This document shows positions 1-9,112 of a stretch of DNA of 16,045 nt, piece after piece. The translations under genes and the position numbers were made by a program. The stretch's first letter is position 1; every line of letters begins with the position of its first letter. Source of the stretch: Candidatus Goldiibacteriota bacterium (GTDB taxonomy: Bacteria; Oederibacteriota; PGYV01; DSYL01); assembly GCA_026418955.1 (NCBI GenBank), contig JAOAAI010000145.1, positions 1 through 16,045 on the forward strand, in the 5' to 3' direction. The notes below the pieces were generated by a model. That model did no database searches. It had not been told where the DNA came from and saw only the letters and a program-made list of their open reading frames with translations.

Positions 1-2
1 AG

Positions 3-104
3 ATACGAAAAAATGGACGATTTTATGATGTATATTCTGCTATACTTAAAGAAAAAAATTTTTTTAAATATTTTTACAATGACTATTTTTTAAAAAAATC
101 TTAG
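3..104 (+). CDS. C-terminal end of an unidentified plus-strand protein (5' partial)
   Basis: One plus-strand frame is open from the left edge to a TAG at 102-104 and gives 33 residues ending in NDYFLKKS. It is rich in Tyr, Phe, Lys and Asn, and its middle part (GRFYDVYSAILKEK) reads like ordinary protein rather than the low-complexity translation of AT-rich spacer. The other two plus frames contain earlier stops or give poorer peptides. If real, it converges on the minus-strand RHH gene, with about 150 bp of AT-rich spacer between them. No domain can be recognised from so short a tail, and an open frame of this length can arise by chance, so this call is tentative. Confidence 0.3.
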   Translation: MRKNGRFYDVYSAILKEKNFFKYFYNDYFLKKS

Positions 105-254
105 CAACCCGAACTTAAAAAATTAATTATAGGATATAAACAAAAAAAATAAAATTTTTGTTTCTATTACTGAAAGGTTTTTACAAAGGCAATTACAGAA
201 AATATTTATCAGGCAGGTTGTATAAAAAAATTTTACGTAAAAGAGAAAAAATAT

Positions 255-473
255 TTACTTTTTATACTCATTATATACTTTTCTATATTTTTCAAGCATA
301 CCCTCATATTTTGTCACTATCTCATTATGAATATCTGTTTTTTTCTTTTCTTTACGTTCCCATAATAATTTTATGAAAAATTGAGATACGTTCAAACCTT
401 CTTTTGCCGATAATGATTTCGCCATTTGTTTTTCTTCATTATTCACCCTGATTAAGATTTATCTATCCTTCAT
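255..473 (-). pseudogene. Ribbon-helix-helix (CopG/Arc-like) small protein gene interrupted by an in-frame stop at codon 5
   Basis: An ATG at 471-473 has an excellent SD (GGAAGG at 482-487, 8-nt spacer). The frame reads M-K-D-R, then TAA (459-461), then continues open for about 67 codons as ILIRVNNEEKQMAKSLSAKE and on to a TAA at 255-257. The post-stop part has the RHH layout: a short beta strand (ILIRV), helix 1 (EEKQMAKSLSAKEG), a turn (LNVS), helix 2 (SQFFIKLLWERKEKKK), then a charged C-terminal helix ending YNEYKK. Such proteins are DNA-binding dimers, often antitoxins or autoregulators. The ATG, the SD and the RHH frame are all in phase, so a single AAA-to-TAA or CAA-to-TAA change would explain the stop. 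Alternatives are a GTG start at 444-446, which lacks a well-spaced SD and cuts into the DNA-binding strand, or a sequencing error. RHH identity is inferred from pattern. Confidence 0.5.
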
Positions 474-568
474 AACCTTTGCCTTCCGTCTCATTAAAAT
501 ATATAATCAAAGTCAAGTATTTTTATCCTCCAAAAAATTCATTTATTTTTACTACAAAATTTAGTTAA

Positions 569-1306
569 TTATTTATCTATTTCATAGTATTCACTTAAGT
601 TTACAAAAACCTCTTCAATATCGTTAAACTTTAAAAAAACTCTATCGTCAATATATGTCTCTCCTCTATTTATTAAAACAACCTTCCCACCATTATTCAA
701 TGTGTATATTGGCATAAAAGCAGCTGGTTGAACAACAAGAGAAGTTCCTATTACAAGCATTAAATCTGAATGTGCAGCCTTATATAGTGCCATATTAAAA
801 TCCTCAGGTGGTAACATCTCTCCAAAAAAAACAATATCAGGTTTAATAACTCCACTGCATTTACAGGATACAACTTTTTCCATAAAGAGTTTTTTCAAAA
901 AAACTTCGTAATCATATGACTTCCTACATTTCAAACAATGGCTCATATATATTGAACCATGCAATTCATAAACATTTTTTGAACCAGCAAGTTTATGCAA
1001 CCCATCAATATTCTGTGTTATTATTGCTTTTAATTTTTTTCTATCTTCTAAAAATTTTAAAAAATAATGGGCGATATTGGGCTGATATTCTTTTGCTAAA
1101 ATCTCCCTTAAAAAATCAAAAAACATCTGCGGATGTTCATTAAAATAATCAATATTAAAAACTTTTTCTTGTGGATATCTTTCCCAAATTGGATTTTTTT
1201 CTCCTCTAAAATCAGGTATACCGGATAAAGTGGATATACCTGCACCTGTTAAAGCAGTTATATAATCTGATGATTCTATCAATTCAATCAATTTTTTAAG
1301 TTCCAT
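569..1306 (-). CDS. Sir2-family NAD-dependent protein deacylase (sirtuin)
   Basis: This is a 245-residue sirtuin of normal bacterial length. It removes acyl groups from protein lysines using NAD+, giving nicotinamide and O-acyl-ADP-ribose, in the cytoplasm. Visible motifs are GAGIS (21-25) and PDFRG (31-35) of the Rossmann NAD site, TQNID (97-101), the catalytic His116 in ELHGS, a zinc ribbon of Cys124/Cys127 and Cys148/Cys150, KPDIVFFGE (155-163), VIGTSL (185-190) and LIN (211-213). The second cysteine pair is C-x-C rather than the usual C-x2-C. The ATG at 1304-1306 is preferred to the upstream ATG at 1403-1405 because it starts just before the conserved domain (MELKKLIEL) and follows the tamB stop by 16 nt; its SD is weak (GAAAG). 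It is the last gene of the long operon and no clear terminator follows. The substrate cannot be deduced. Confidence 0.93.
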   Translation of the reverse strand: MELKKLIELIESSDYITALTGAGISTLSGIPDFRGEKNPIWERYPQEKVFNIDYFNEHPQMFFDFLREILAKEYQPNIAHYFLKFLEDRKKLKAIITQNIDGLHKLAGSKNVYELHGSIYMSHCLKCRKSYDYEVFLKKLFMEKVVSCKCSGVIKPDIVFFGEMLPPEDFNMALYKAAHSDLMLVIGTSLVVQPAAFMPIYTLNNGGKVVLINRGETYIDDRVFLKFNDIEEVFVNLSEYYEIDK

Positions 1307-1322
1307 GTATCTTTCTTTATTA

Positions 1323-4300
1323 TTATTTTTTTGATGGTGTCGGTGTAGGTTTTGCTCCCCATGCATCAAAAGAAAATCTGGATTCAAGTCCCATAAAACC
1401 TTCAAATCTATAGGTGGAAAAAGTTGGATCCTTTATTACTCCTTCTAAAACCAGTTTATTTGTTGGATCCAAAGAATATTCAAAACCAAGTGAATGTTCT
1501 AGATATAAATTCAAATTTGGCTCTCCTAGTAAACTCCTACCTTCTAGTAATCTCATACGATAGTCAAAATAAAATTGATCTGTCAAATATTTTCCTATGC
1601 CGAGTTCCATCTTTGTTTTTGAAGTAGGTGTTATCCCTTCCTCAGGTGTTGCTTCTGCACGTGGCACAACATCATTCACCTTAATATCAATAACATCAAG
1701 AGGTGTAAATTTTTTAATTTCTTCCGTTCTACCTTTTATCCATGCATTAGCAAGTGCCTCAGCCATTTTATAAGCATCATCAGCTGCAATCAATCCACCT
1801 GCATCTTTCCCAAAAGTTAATATATAGAGTAATCTATTCCTATCAAGTGATGGTTCTGATGTGAGATCAATTTTTATATCACCAACCCTACCCCATGCTT
1901 TCATATTTATATTTAAATCCATTGTTCCTGATATTTCAGCCCTGCTGCCAATACCTCGAAGTTCCACTCCATAACTTCCTGGTGTCTTTCCTAGTTCGAT
2001 ACGCCTTATTTTTGCACTGGCATAAACATTAAGTATTGGCCGTGTTAAGCCATCAAAAACTGCTGTAGATTGCCCTGCCATCTGGTCAATTGAAAATTCA
2101 GTATTCATGTATTTATAAACACCCCGAGGCAGTTTAATATTGCCATAAATTTTAAGGTCTTCATTTCTTCCCTGTATTAAAAGTGGATTATCACCGATTT
2201 CAAGATAAATTTGAGCGTACGTATTTACATAATCATCATTGTAATAATAAACATTATCACCACCATATACCTTCAAATCCCAATTTATCTGTTTTGCATA
2301 ATTATTTTTTAAATCAGTAATCTCGCCTTTTTGATTTTTCATTTTTACAGGATATCTGTATCGCATATCAGATACCCGCATAACTCCTTTAACAGTAGGT
2401 CCTGATAATGGACCTGTAATTTCCAAATCTATATCTGCATTTCCGTCAATAAATTCCATGTATCTTGTATCTGTTATCCTTATCTTATCGCCTATATTGG
2501 TTACTTTCCAGTTTGCTTCATATGGTTTTATCCATTTCATTGTTCCGCCGTTTTTTTCTGTCAAATTGGATATTTTTAATGTCCCCTTTTGTGTATCGGC
2601 TCTAAATGAATATATATCAATTATATTATCTTTAATAAAAATATTTGCAAATATGTGATCTAGTGAATTAAATAAATATTTGATTTTTGCTTTCGCATCT
2701 GTTATTACAAGCTTTCCATCAACAATAGGAAACTCTTTGGTACCTGTAATATGCAAATCCATATCAATAGGACCCTCTGCATCATCTATCCAATTAATAA
2801 ATTTAATAACAGATAAGTCGCCATTTTTCAAAACCACTCTTACATCCATAGGAACACCTTTTAATTTTTCAACACCATCTTCAGACATCGGCGCTGGTAT
2901 TTTTCCTGTTATTTTAATATCATATTTGTCTGTTTTGGATAAAAGTAGCGGTGAAACAGGCGAAAGATCAACCCAGTGATCTTTAAGTGTAATAATACCT
3001 GTAAAAATATCAAAATCAAGATCATTCACAGAACCATTTTTAATAGTTAAAAACATTGTAAAAGCAAGTCCTTCTCTTATATTTCTTGATACCTTTATAC
3101 TTCCATTCAACTCGCCTCTCCATTTATAATCCCATCCTATGAGATCATTGATCATTTGTGGATTCATGTTAAATGCTTCAAATATCAAGTTTGAATCTCC
3201 CTGCTCTTTTTGTATCTCACCCCGACCAGAAAAATAACATTCCTTTTTTTCATTTTCAACCGATAAATTTTTTATTATTATTTTTTCTTTTAAATCTTTT
3301 ATACTTGCATTTAAAACGGATTTTCCTTTACTCGTCTTGATGGTTAGTTCCTTATCATCAAAATTAATTTTTAGAACAAATGGTAGAAATTTATGATTTT
3401 TGAATATAAAATTTTCCGAACCAATAGATCCATCTATTTTTAATCCATTTTGATTTTCTATTCTACCATAAAAATTAATATCTCCATTTAATCTATTACC
3501 ACGCCACACATAATCTTTTAAATTTGATTTCAAAGTCACATAATATTGATTATTATCCCTTATCTCAACAACCGAATCATAAATATTAAAAAATGTTTTC
3601 CTGTATTCAAAAAATAATTTTTTTAAATTTATTTTTTTATTTTTAATATTATAAGTGGTTATTATTGAGTCATATGGTAATCCAAAAATAATCCCACTAG
3701 ATAAAGTTATATCTCCCTCACTTTCAGGATTATCAATCTTACCTTTTAGTATTCCAGAACCATTTATTCGACCACTTTCCTTTACATTTTCTGAAAAAAT
3801 AGACATAATTTCTTTTAAACCAATATTTACAAAATTATATTGTAAATTCATCATAACCGGTTTATATAAAATACCATATTTTGCAAATCCGATGTTTCCA
3901 GTAAAAGACATTGTTCCATTTTTTTGTGAAATATTACCCGAAACAGCCGCATTTTGGATATCTCCATCAATGAAAATTTTTCCACTAATTAAAGATGAAT
4001 CATTTAGTCCAACATTCCTTAAATTCATCAATGAATAAAAAGGTAAAAGGTCGGCATTCTTAAACTGTAATAAAAAATTTATCTCCCTTCCAGATTCAGT
4101 TTTTGGTTTTATATCTACTAAATACTCTTCACCAATTTTTAACAATATAGAAGGAAGCCAATCCTTTTTAGTTTTTAAATTCAAACTAACATTACCTATC
4201 TGTTTATTATTTAAATAAACATCCGTCAGATAAAAATTGCTTAAACTCCTTTCAATACCTTCTATTATTGTAATAGATGAATCCGCTTTAAAATTTCCAG

Positions 4301-6611
4301 TCAATCTCATCTTGTCATTTACCTTAAAATCTTTTGCTGCACCATTAATAAAAAAATTTAAAAGTTGGTCATTCACATACCTGCACCATCCAGCACTATT
4401 CAATCCACCCTTGATCTGTTTTAAATTAATATTGTTTATTATAAATTCGTTTTTTTCCCCCTTTATATTAATATCGATTGATTTATAATCACCCTGTGTA
4501 TAATTGGATTTTATTGCAATGCTGCCTCCATAACCATCTTGTTGTTTTTTAATAAAAATTGTTCCATCTATTATGCTGTTATTGAACAAATCTAGCCCCG
4601 TTAATTCTTTTAATACATAACCCTCAAGTTGTTTTATATCCAAGGTTACATTAAATATTTTATTTTTTAAAGAAAATTCCCCAGTGCCTACTAGATTTTT
4701 ATTTAATAATAATTCTGAAAATTTTATTGTGTTATTTTTAAAATCTATTTTACAATGAAACGAATTTCTTTTTTTCTTTATAAGAAATTCTGGTATATTA
4801 ACAACCATTTCTATTTCCGGAGAAGTAGATGTACCCTTTAGAATAATTCTGCTATTGATATTTCCATCTATATCCCGCCCTTTTATTACAGGTATGCCAA
4901 GTGAAGAAATTTTCAGTGAATTTATATACGATTCAATATTTATTAACCTGTTTTTAAAATTATAACTCCCAATAGCATTAAAAATAGTATTATCATTATT
5001 ATCCAATTTCATAAATAATATTTTCATCAGATCTTTATCAATTTCAATCACACTTTTTAATTGTAATTTTTCATAATCATTGTAACTGAATTTACCATTT
5101 ATATTTAATTTTTTTTCATCCAAAGAAAAAACCGATGAAATTCTTGAAACTGTATTTCCATAAAAATCAATTTTTTCCGAACTAAGTTGCAAAAAGAATT
5201 TTGGATTTTGCAATGAGCCATTAAATCTAAAAATAACATCCATCACACCTTTAAAATTTTTATTATCAAAAATTTTTGAAATATTTATATTATTTATCAT
5301 TATATTAAAAGGTGTTTTGGATAGTTCTCCTTCAAAAGGAATCGTCCCATTTCCTATCAATACGCCATCACCAATATTTGCTGAGAATGAAGAAATCTGT
5401 ATTTCTTTTTTATTAAATAATATTTTGGCTTCCAAATTATTAATGTTTGCCTTATAAAAATTGCCAGAATCAACAAAAATCTTTGCTATAATTGAAGGTT
5501 CATATCTATCTCCTTTTATAACCAATCCACCACGCATTTTGCCATTGATTAGATTATTACCTATTAAATCAACATTAACATTACTAAATGTCAAGTTTCC
5601 GTCTAAAAAAGCATGCCCAAAAATATCCCTGATATTTACAGAACCTTTAAATTCACCACCCAACATGTTAAAACTTATCATTTTAAAATTTATTCTATCG
5701 TCGGTAATCGTGATGTCTGTATTAAAATTATCCACTTTGTTATTAAAAAAAGATAGATTGCCATCGGAAACTGATAAAAAACCATGCATTTTAAACTTTC
5801 CGGTTTTAAATTCCCCACCTTCCAGTGACAAATTAGCGGTAAAACTACCTTCATTTACTTTTACTTTATCTTCGGAAAAAAAATAAGGCAACCATGTTCC
5901 AAGAGGCTCATCTCTTATCTGAATATCACTTTCAAAAAAATTATTTGAATTATAATAATTAAAATCAACTTTTATATTATTTCTCATATTTTTTGCGGTA
6001 TTTCCAGTGACAAAAACTCTGATACTATTTGATTTTTGACGATAAGTCAAACTCCCTTTAAAATCTAGTGTTGTTGAAAAATTTTTATCAATATCCTCAT
6101 ATATAACTTTACCATTTTCAATGAAAATTCTGTTCACCGGTAAAACGATCTGCGATTTGATTATTTTCTCTTCATCACGGTGTAATATAAATGATTTTAT
6201 AAACTCCTCAATATTAAACACTCCATTTTCTCTTTTTAGGTGAAATACTGGATTATTAACTATAATATGAGATAATGTTTCATCTATATTTTTTCTATGA
6301 AAAAATAGGTCAATTAAATTAAAACGAAAAACAATTGATGAGACATCTATGAACTCACCCCCTTCACCCAACGTTCTTTTTAAAGGAATTTTGATATTTT
6401 TTATCGTTATATTATTAACAAAACCTAGTTCTATTCTTTCTATATTAATATCTTTTCCAGTTAATTCATATATCTTTGTTCTAGCGTAATTTTTAAACTG
6501 CTCTTTTAAAATACCTGTTTTTAAAAAAAAATATGCAATTAATAATAATATAAAAAAAAATATAATAAAAGATATAATTAGTTTTTTAAAAAATTTCATC
6601 AATACCATCAT
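1323..6611 (-). CDS. tamB: TamB/AsmA-like giant envelope protein (translocation and assembly module / DUF490)
   Basis: 1,762 residues, clearly longer than E. coli TamB (about 1,260). The N-terminus has a short basic stretch and one hydrophobic anchor (IISFIIFFFILLLIAYFFL), so it should sit in the inner membrane with the rest in the periplasm. Most of the chain is alternating short beta strands with repeated patterns such as GxINxxxxL and DGxITLSSG, as expected for the long hydrophobic beta-taco of the TamB/AsmA/YhdP group, now viewed as lipid conduits to the outer membrane. The C-terminal 350 residues resemble the TamB (DUF490) domain: VYASAKIRRIELGK, IDLTSEPSLDRNRLLYILTF, and near the end ELGIGKYLTDQFYFDYR. 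After the last strand (ESRFSFDAW) there is a Pro/Thr/Lys tail, PTPTPSKK. Starts at 6611 and 6599 are both possible and neither has a good SD. No TamA/BamA partner is in the window. It starts 18 nt after clpC. Confidence 0.85.
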   Translation of the reverse strand: MMVLMKFFKKLIISFIIFFFILLLIAYFFLKTGILKEQFKNYARTKIYELTGKDINIERIELGFVNNITIKNIKIPLKRTLGEGGEFIDVSSIVFRFNLIDLFFHRKNIDETLSHIIVNNPVFHLKRENGVFNIEEFIKSFILHRDEEKIIKSQIVLPVNRIFIENGKVIYEDIDKNFSTTLDFKGSLTYRQKSNSIRVFVTGNTAKNMRNNIKVDFNYYNSNNFFESDIQIRDEPLGTWLPYFFSEDKVKVNEGSFTANLSLEGGEFKTGKFKMHGFLSVSDGNLSFFNNKVDNFNTDITITDDRINFKMISFNMLGGEFKGSVNIRDIFGHAFLDGNLTFSNVNVDLIGNNLINGKMRGGLVIKGDRYEPSIIAKIFVDSGNFYKANINNLEAKILFNKKEIQISSFSANIGDGVLIGNGTIPFEGELSKTPFNIMINNINISKIFDNKNFKGVMDVIFRFNGSLQNPKFFLQLSSEKIDFYGNTVSRISSVFSLDEKKLNINGKFSYNDYEKLQLKSVIEIDKDLMKILFMKLDNNDNTIFNAIGSYNFKNRLINIESYINSLKISSLGIPVIKGRDIDGNINSRIILKGTSTSPEIEMVVNIPEFLIKKKRNSFHCKIDFKNNTIKFSELLLNKNLVGTGEFSLKNKIFNVTLDIKQLEGYVLKELTGLDLFNNSIIDGTIFIKKQQDGYGGSIAIKSNYTQGDYKSIDINIKGEKNEFIINNINLKQIKGGLNSAGWCRYVNDQLLNFFINGAAKDFKVNDKMRLTGNFKADSSITIIEGIERSLSNFYLTDVYLNNKQIGNVSLNLKTKKDWLPSILLKIGEEYLVDIKPKTESGREINFLLQFKNADLLPFYSLMNLRNVGLNDSSLISGKIFIDGDIQNAAVSGNISQKNGTMSFTGNIGFAKYGILYKPVMMNLQYNFVNIGLKEIMSIFSENVKESGRINGSGILKGKIDNPESEGDITLSSGIIFGLPYDSIITTYNIKNKKINLKKLFFEYRKTFFNIYDSVVEIRDNNQYYVTLKSNLKDYVWRGNRLNGDINFYGRIENQNGLKIDGSIGSENFIFKNHKFLPFVLKINFDDKELTIKTSKGKSVLNASIKDLKEKIIIKNLSVENEKKECYFSGRGEIQKEQGDSNLIFEAFNMNPQMINDLIGWDYKWRGELNGSIKVSRNIREGLAFTMFLTIKNGSVNDLDFDIFTGIITLKDHWVDLSPVSPLLLSKTDKYDIKITGKIPAPMSEDGVEKLKGVPMDVRVVLKNGDLSVIKFINWIDDAEGPIDMDLHITGTKEFPIVDGKLVITDAKAKIKYLFNSLDHIFANIFIKDNIIDIYSFRADTQKGTLKISNLTEKNGGTMKWIKPYEANWKVTNIGDKIRITDTRYMEFIDGNADIDLEITGPLSGPTVKGVMRVSDMRYRYPVKMKNQKGEITDLKNNYAKQINWDLKVYGGDNVYYYNDDYVNTYAQIYLEIGDNPLLIQGRNEDLKIYGNIKLPRGVYKYMNTEFSIDQMAGQSTAVFDGLTRPILNVYASAKIRRIELGKTPGSYGVELRGIGSRAEISGTMDLNINMKAWGRVGDIKIDLTSEPSLDRNRLLYILTFGKDAGGLIAADDAYKMAEALANAWIKGRTEEIKKFTPLDVIDIKVNDVVPRAEATPEEGITPTSKTKMELGIGKYLTDQFYFDYRMRLLEGRSLLGEPNLNLYLEHSLGFEYSLDPTNKLVLEGVIKDPTFSTYRFEGFMGLESRFSFDAWGAKPTPTPSKK

Positions 6612-6629
6612 GAAACCATTATAATCTGA

Positions 6630-9062
6630 TCATTTAATAGCTTTAAAAACCAGTTCATCCTTGTCCCTATCTATAATAACTTTATGTCCAGCCTGGCATA
6701 CCCCACTCAATATTTTCTCAGCAAGAGGATCCTCTAGCATTTTTTGTATTGCTCTTCTTAAAGGTCTTGCGCCATATACAGGATCATATCCCTTTTCAAT
6801 AAGTAGGTCCTTTGCATTATCGGTGAGTTCCATTGTGATCTTTTTTTCATTGAGTCGTTTTATTAAATCTTCAAGCATTATATCAATAATCTTTCTTAAA
6901 TGCTCTCTCGTTAAAGGATGGAAAACTATTATTTCATCTATCCTGTTTAAAAATTCTGGATTCATTACTTTTTTTAAATCATCAAGTGCTTTTGTTTTCA
7001 TTATTTCATATGAAATCTCTTCACTATTTTTTTGAAAGCCAAGCGGTTTTGATTTTTCAACATACTTTGAACCAATGTTGGATGTTATTATTATAACCGT
7101 ATTCTTAAAATCAACAACTCTCCCAACAGAATCAGTGAGCCTACCACTTTCAAGTATCTGCAATAAAATATTGAAAACTTCAGGATGTGCTTTTTCTATC
7201 TCATCAAATAATACAACTGAATAAGGTCTTCTTCTTACTTTTTCTGTTAATTGTCCACCTTCTTCGTATCCTACATATCCTGGAGGAGCACCCACCAATC
7301 TTGAAACAGCAAACTTTTCCATGAACTCTGACATATCTATCCGTATCAATGCATCTCTATCTTCAAAAAGTATATATGCTAGTGTTCTAGCAACTTCGGT
7401 TTTACCGACACCTGTAGGTCCAAGAAAAATAAAAGAACCTATCGGCTTATTAGGATCAGCCATTCCTGAGCGAGATCTTCTTATTGCCTTTGATATTGCC
7501 TGAATTGCTTCATCCTGACCAATAACCCTTTTGTGAAATTCTTCTTCCATTTTCAATAACTTTTCAGATTCTTTTTCTTCAAGTTTATTGATTGGTATTC
7601 CTGTCTGTTTAGAAATAATATAAGAAATATCTTCTGCTTTCACAATCGGTGTTTGTCTTGATTTTGAATTTTCAAATCTTCTACGCACTTCATCTCTATA
7701 TTTTTTCAATTCATTTATTTTATCTCTCAAACTCGCCGCTTTTTCAAATTCCTGTGCCTTTATTGCAGATTCTTTCTCTTTTATAACCTGTTCAATTTCT
7801 TTATCAATATCTCTTATTTCATCAGGAAGAATGGTTGCATAAAGCCTAGCACGTGCACACGCTTCATCAATTACATCTATTGCCTTATCAGGTAAAAATC
7901 TATCTGGTATGTATCTATTTGAAAGTGAAGCAGCTGCTTCTATTGCCTCATCTGTGATCTTTACTTTATGATGTGCTTCATACCTATCTCTCAAACCTTT
8001 TATTATTTCAATGGTTTCATCCACAGATGGGGCCTTTACAAAAATTGGTTGAAATCTGCGTTCCAATGCACCATCTTTTTCTATATGTTTTCTGTATTCA
8101 TTCAACGTAGTTGCTCCAATACATTGAAACTCTCCTCTGGATAAAGCTGGTTTTAACATATTAGAAGCATCTATTGCTCCTTCTGCTGCTCCAGCACCAA
8201 CCAATGTATGCAACTCATCAATAAACAATATAACAGTATTACCTGCATGGCGCACTTCATTTATTATTGTTTTTAATCTTTCTTCAAATTCTCCTCTGTA
8301 TTTAGTTCCGGCGACTACAGCAGCAAGATCAAGTGTAACAACTCGCCTGTTTAAAAGTAATTCAGGAACCATCCCTTTTACTATTTTTTGTGCAAGTCCC
8401 TCAACTATTGCTGTTTTACCAACACCGGGCTCTCCTATCAAAACTGGATTATTTTTCGTTCTTCTAGATAAAATTTGAATAACCCTTTCTATTTCATCTT
8501 CTCTGCCTATAACAGGATCTAATTTATTTTCCCTTGCAAGACTCGTTAAATCTCTACCAAAATTATCAAGAGTAGGAGTTGAAGTTTTCTGTGTGAATTG
8601 TGAAGCATATTTTGGTGGAGCGCTTGAACCAAGTATACTGATTGTAACATCTTTTGCCTTTCTGTATGTTACACCCATCTCAATCAAAACTCTTGCTGCA
8701 ACACCTTCTCCCTCTTTTAAAAGTCCAAGCAGTAAATGTTCTGTCCCTATATAATTATGACCTAGTGATTGAGATTCTTCTGCAGCAAGTTCAAAAACCT
8801 TTTTTGTCTGTGGCATAAAAGGGATTTCTCCAGCAATCATTGTACCACCAGAGCTATCCATAATCCTATCTTCTATTTCAAGTTTTAATCTTTCTATATC
8901 AATAGCCATACTCTCTAATACTGCGGCAGCTATACCGCCACCATCTTTTAATATTCCAAGTAAAATATGTTCGGTTCCCAAATAATCATGACCTAAACGT
9001 TGGGCTTCTTCTTTTGCATAGGCAATAACCTTTCTAGCTCTATCTGTGAATTTATCATACAT
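6630..9062 (-). CDS. clpC: ClpC-type AAA+ ATPase, unfoldase subunit of ClpCP protease
   Basis: 810 residues, full length for ClpC. The protein unfolds substrates and feeds them to ClpP. Domain order: Clp_N with two repeats (about 5-145; GHDYLGTEHILLGIL and GHNYIGTEHLLLGLL); AAA-1 with Walker A GEPGVGKT (210-217), Walker B VILFIDE (276-282) and arginine pair 335-336; the UVR middle domain (434-469; EFEKAASLRDKINELKK) that separates ClpC from ClpA and ClpB; AAA-2 with Walker A GPTGVGKT (548-555), Walker B VVLFDE (616-621), sensor-2 GARPLRR (764-770) and the ClpB-type C-terminal small domain. LGF at 674-676 sits where the ClpP-docking loop is found. SD GAGGTG precedes the ATG by 8 nt. No mcsA, mcsB or ctsR lies next to it, unlike the Firmicutes clpC operon. 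A candidate promoter of its own lies at 9084-9112. Confidence 0.97.
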   Translation of the reverse strand: MYDKFTDRARKVIAYAKEEAQRLGHDYLGTEHILLGILKDGGGIAAAVLESMAIDIERLKLEIEDRIMDSSGGTMIAGEIPFMPQTKKVFELAAEESQSLGHNYIGTEHLLLGLLKEGEGVAARVLIEMGVTYRKAKDVTISILGSSAPPKYASQFTQKTSTPTLDNFGRDLTSLARENKLDPVIGREDEIERVIQILSRRTKNNPVLIGEPGVGKTAIVEGLAQKIVKGMVPELLLNRRVVTLDLAAVVAGTKYRGEFEERLKTIINEVRHAGNTVILFIDELHTLVGAGAAEGAIDASNMLKPALSRGEFQCIGATTLNEYRKHIEKDGALERRFQPIFVKAPSVDETIEIIKGLRDRYEAHHKVKITDEAIEAAASLSNRYIPDRFLPDKAIDVIDEACARARLYATILPDEIRDIDKEIEQVIKEKESAIKAQEFEKAASLRDKINELKKYRDEVRRRFENSKSRQTPIVKAEDISYIISKQTGIPINKLEEKESEKLLKMEEEFHKRVIGQDEAIQAISKAIRRSRSGMADPNKPIGSFIFLGPTGVGKTEVARTLAYILFEDRDALIRIDMSEFMEKFAVSRLVGAPPGYVGYEEGGQLTEKVRRRPYSVVLFDEIEKAHPEVFNILLQILESGRLTDSVGRVVDFKNTVIIITSNIGSKYVEKSKPLGFQKNSEEISYEIMKTKALDDLKKVMNPEFLNRIDEIIVFHPLTREHLRKIIDIMLEDLIKRLNEKKITMELTDNAKDLLIEKGYDPVYGARPLRRAIQKMLEDPLAEKILSGVCQAGHKVIIDRDKDELVFKAIK

Positions 9063-9083
9063 AATAAAAACACCTCTATAATT

Positions 9084-9112
9084 ATTATACTATATTTTTA
9101 ATCATATTTCAC
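9084..9112 (-). promoter_or_regulatory. Candidate internal promoter for clpC
   Basis: On the minus strand, GTGAAA (-35, 9107-9112) and a perfect TATAAT (-10, 9084-9089) are separated by exactly 17 nt. The -35 overlaps the last codons of the aminotransferase gene. Transcription would start near 9077 and give a short leader that still holds the SD. The hexamers look like ordinary sigma-70 sites and no CIRCE or CtsR box is visible. AT-rich DNA makes chance matches common. Confidence 0.4.

Noticed and set aside
158..376. Plus-strand ORF of 72 codons at the left edge
   Set aside because: It lies antisense to the RHH gene, is a run of aromatic and aliphatic residues typical of reversed AT-rich coding DNA, and has no SD.
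463..516. 17-codon minus-strand ORF starting TTG behind a GGAGG (527-531), ending within the RHH gene start
   Set aside because: The TTG start with a 10-nt spacer and no homology makes it weak; it could be a leader peptide or a remnant, but the sequence does not decide.
569..1306. Sir2 as part of a defence system
   Set aside because: The protein is a plain single-domain sirtuin with full deacylase motifs, and no SIR2-fused, Argonaute, HerA or TIR-type partner is nearby.
1307..1405. Longer sirtuin start at 1403-1405 adding 33 residues
   Set aside because: The added segment overlaps the tamB 3' end, contains a His/Asn/Lys-rich low-complexity stretch and precedes the conserved MELKKLIEL start.
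5461..5886. Plus-strand ORF of 141 codons inside tamB, and similar ones at 3655-4038 and 6661-7035
   Set aside because: They are antisense shadows of tamB and clpC, which have strong family signatures; the shadows show low complexity and no SD.
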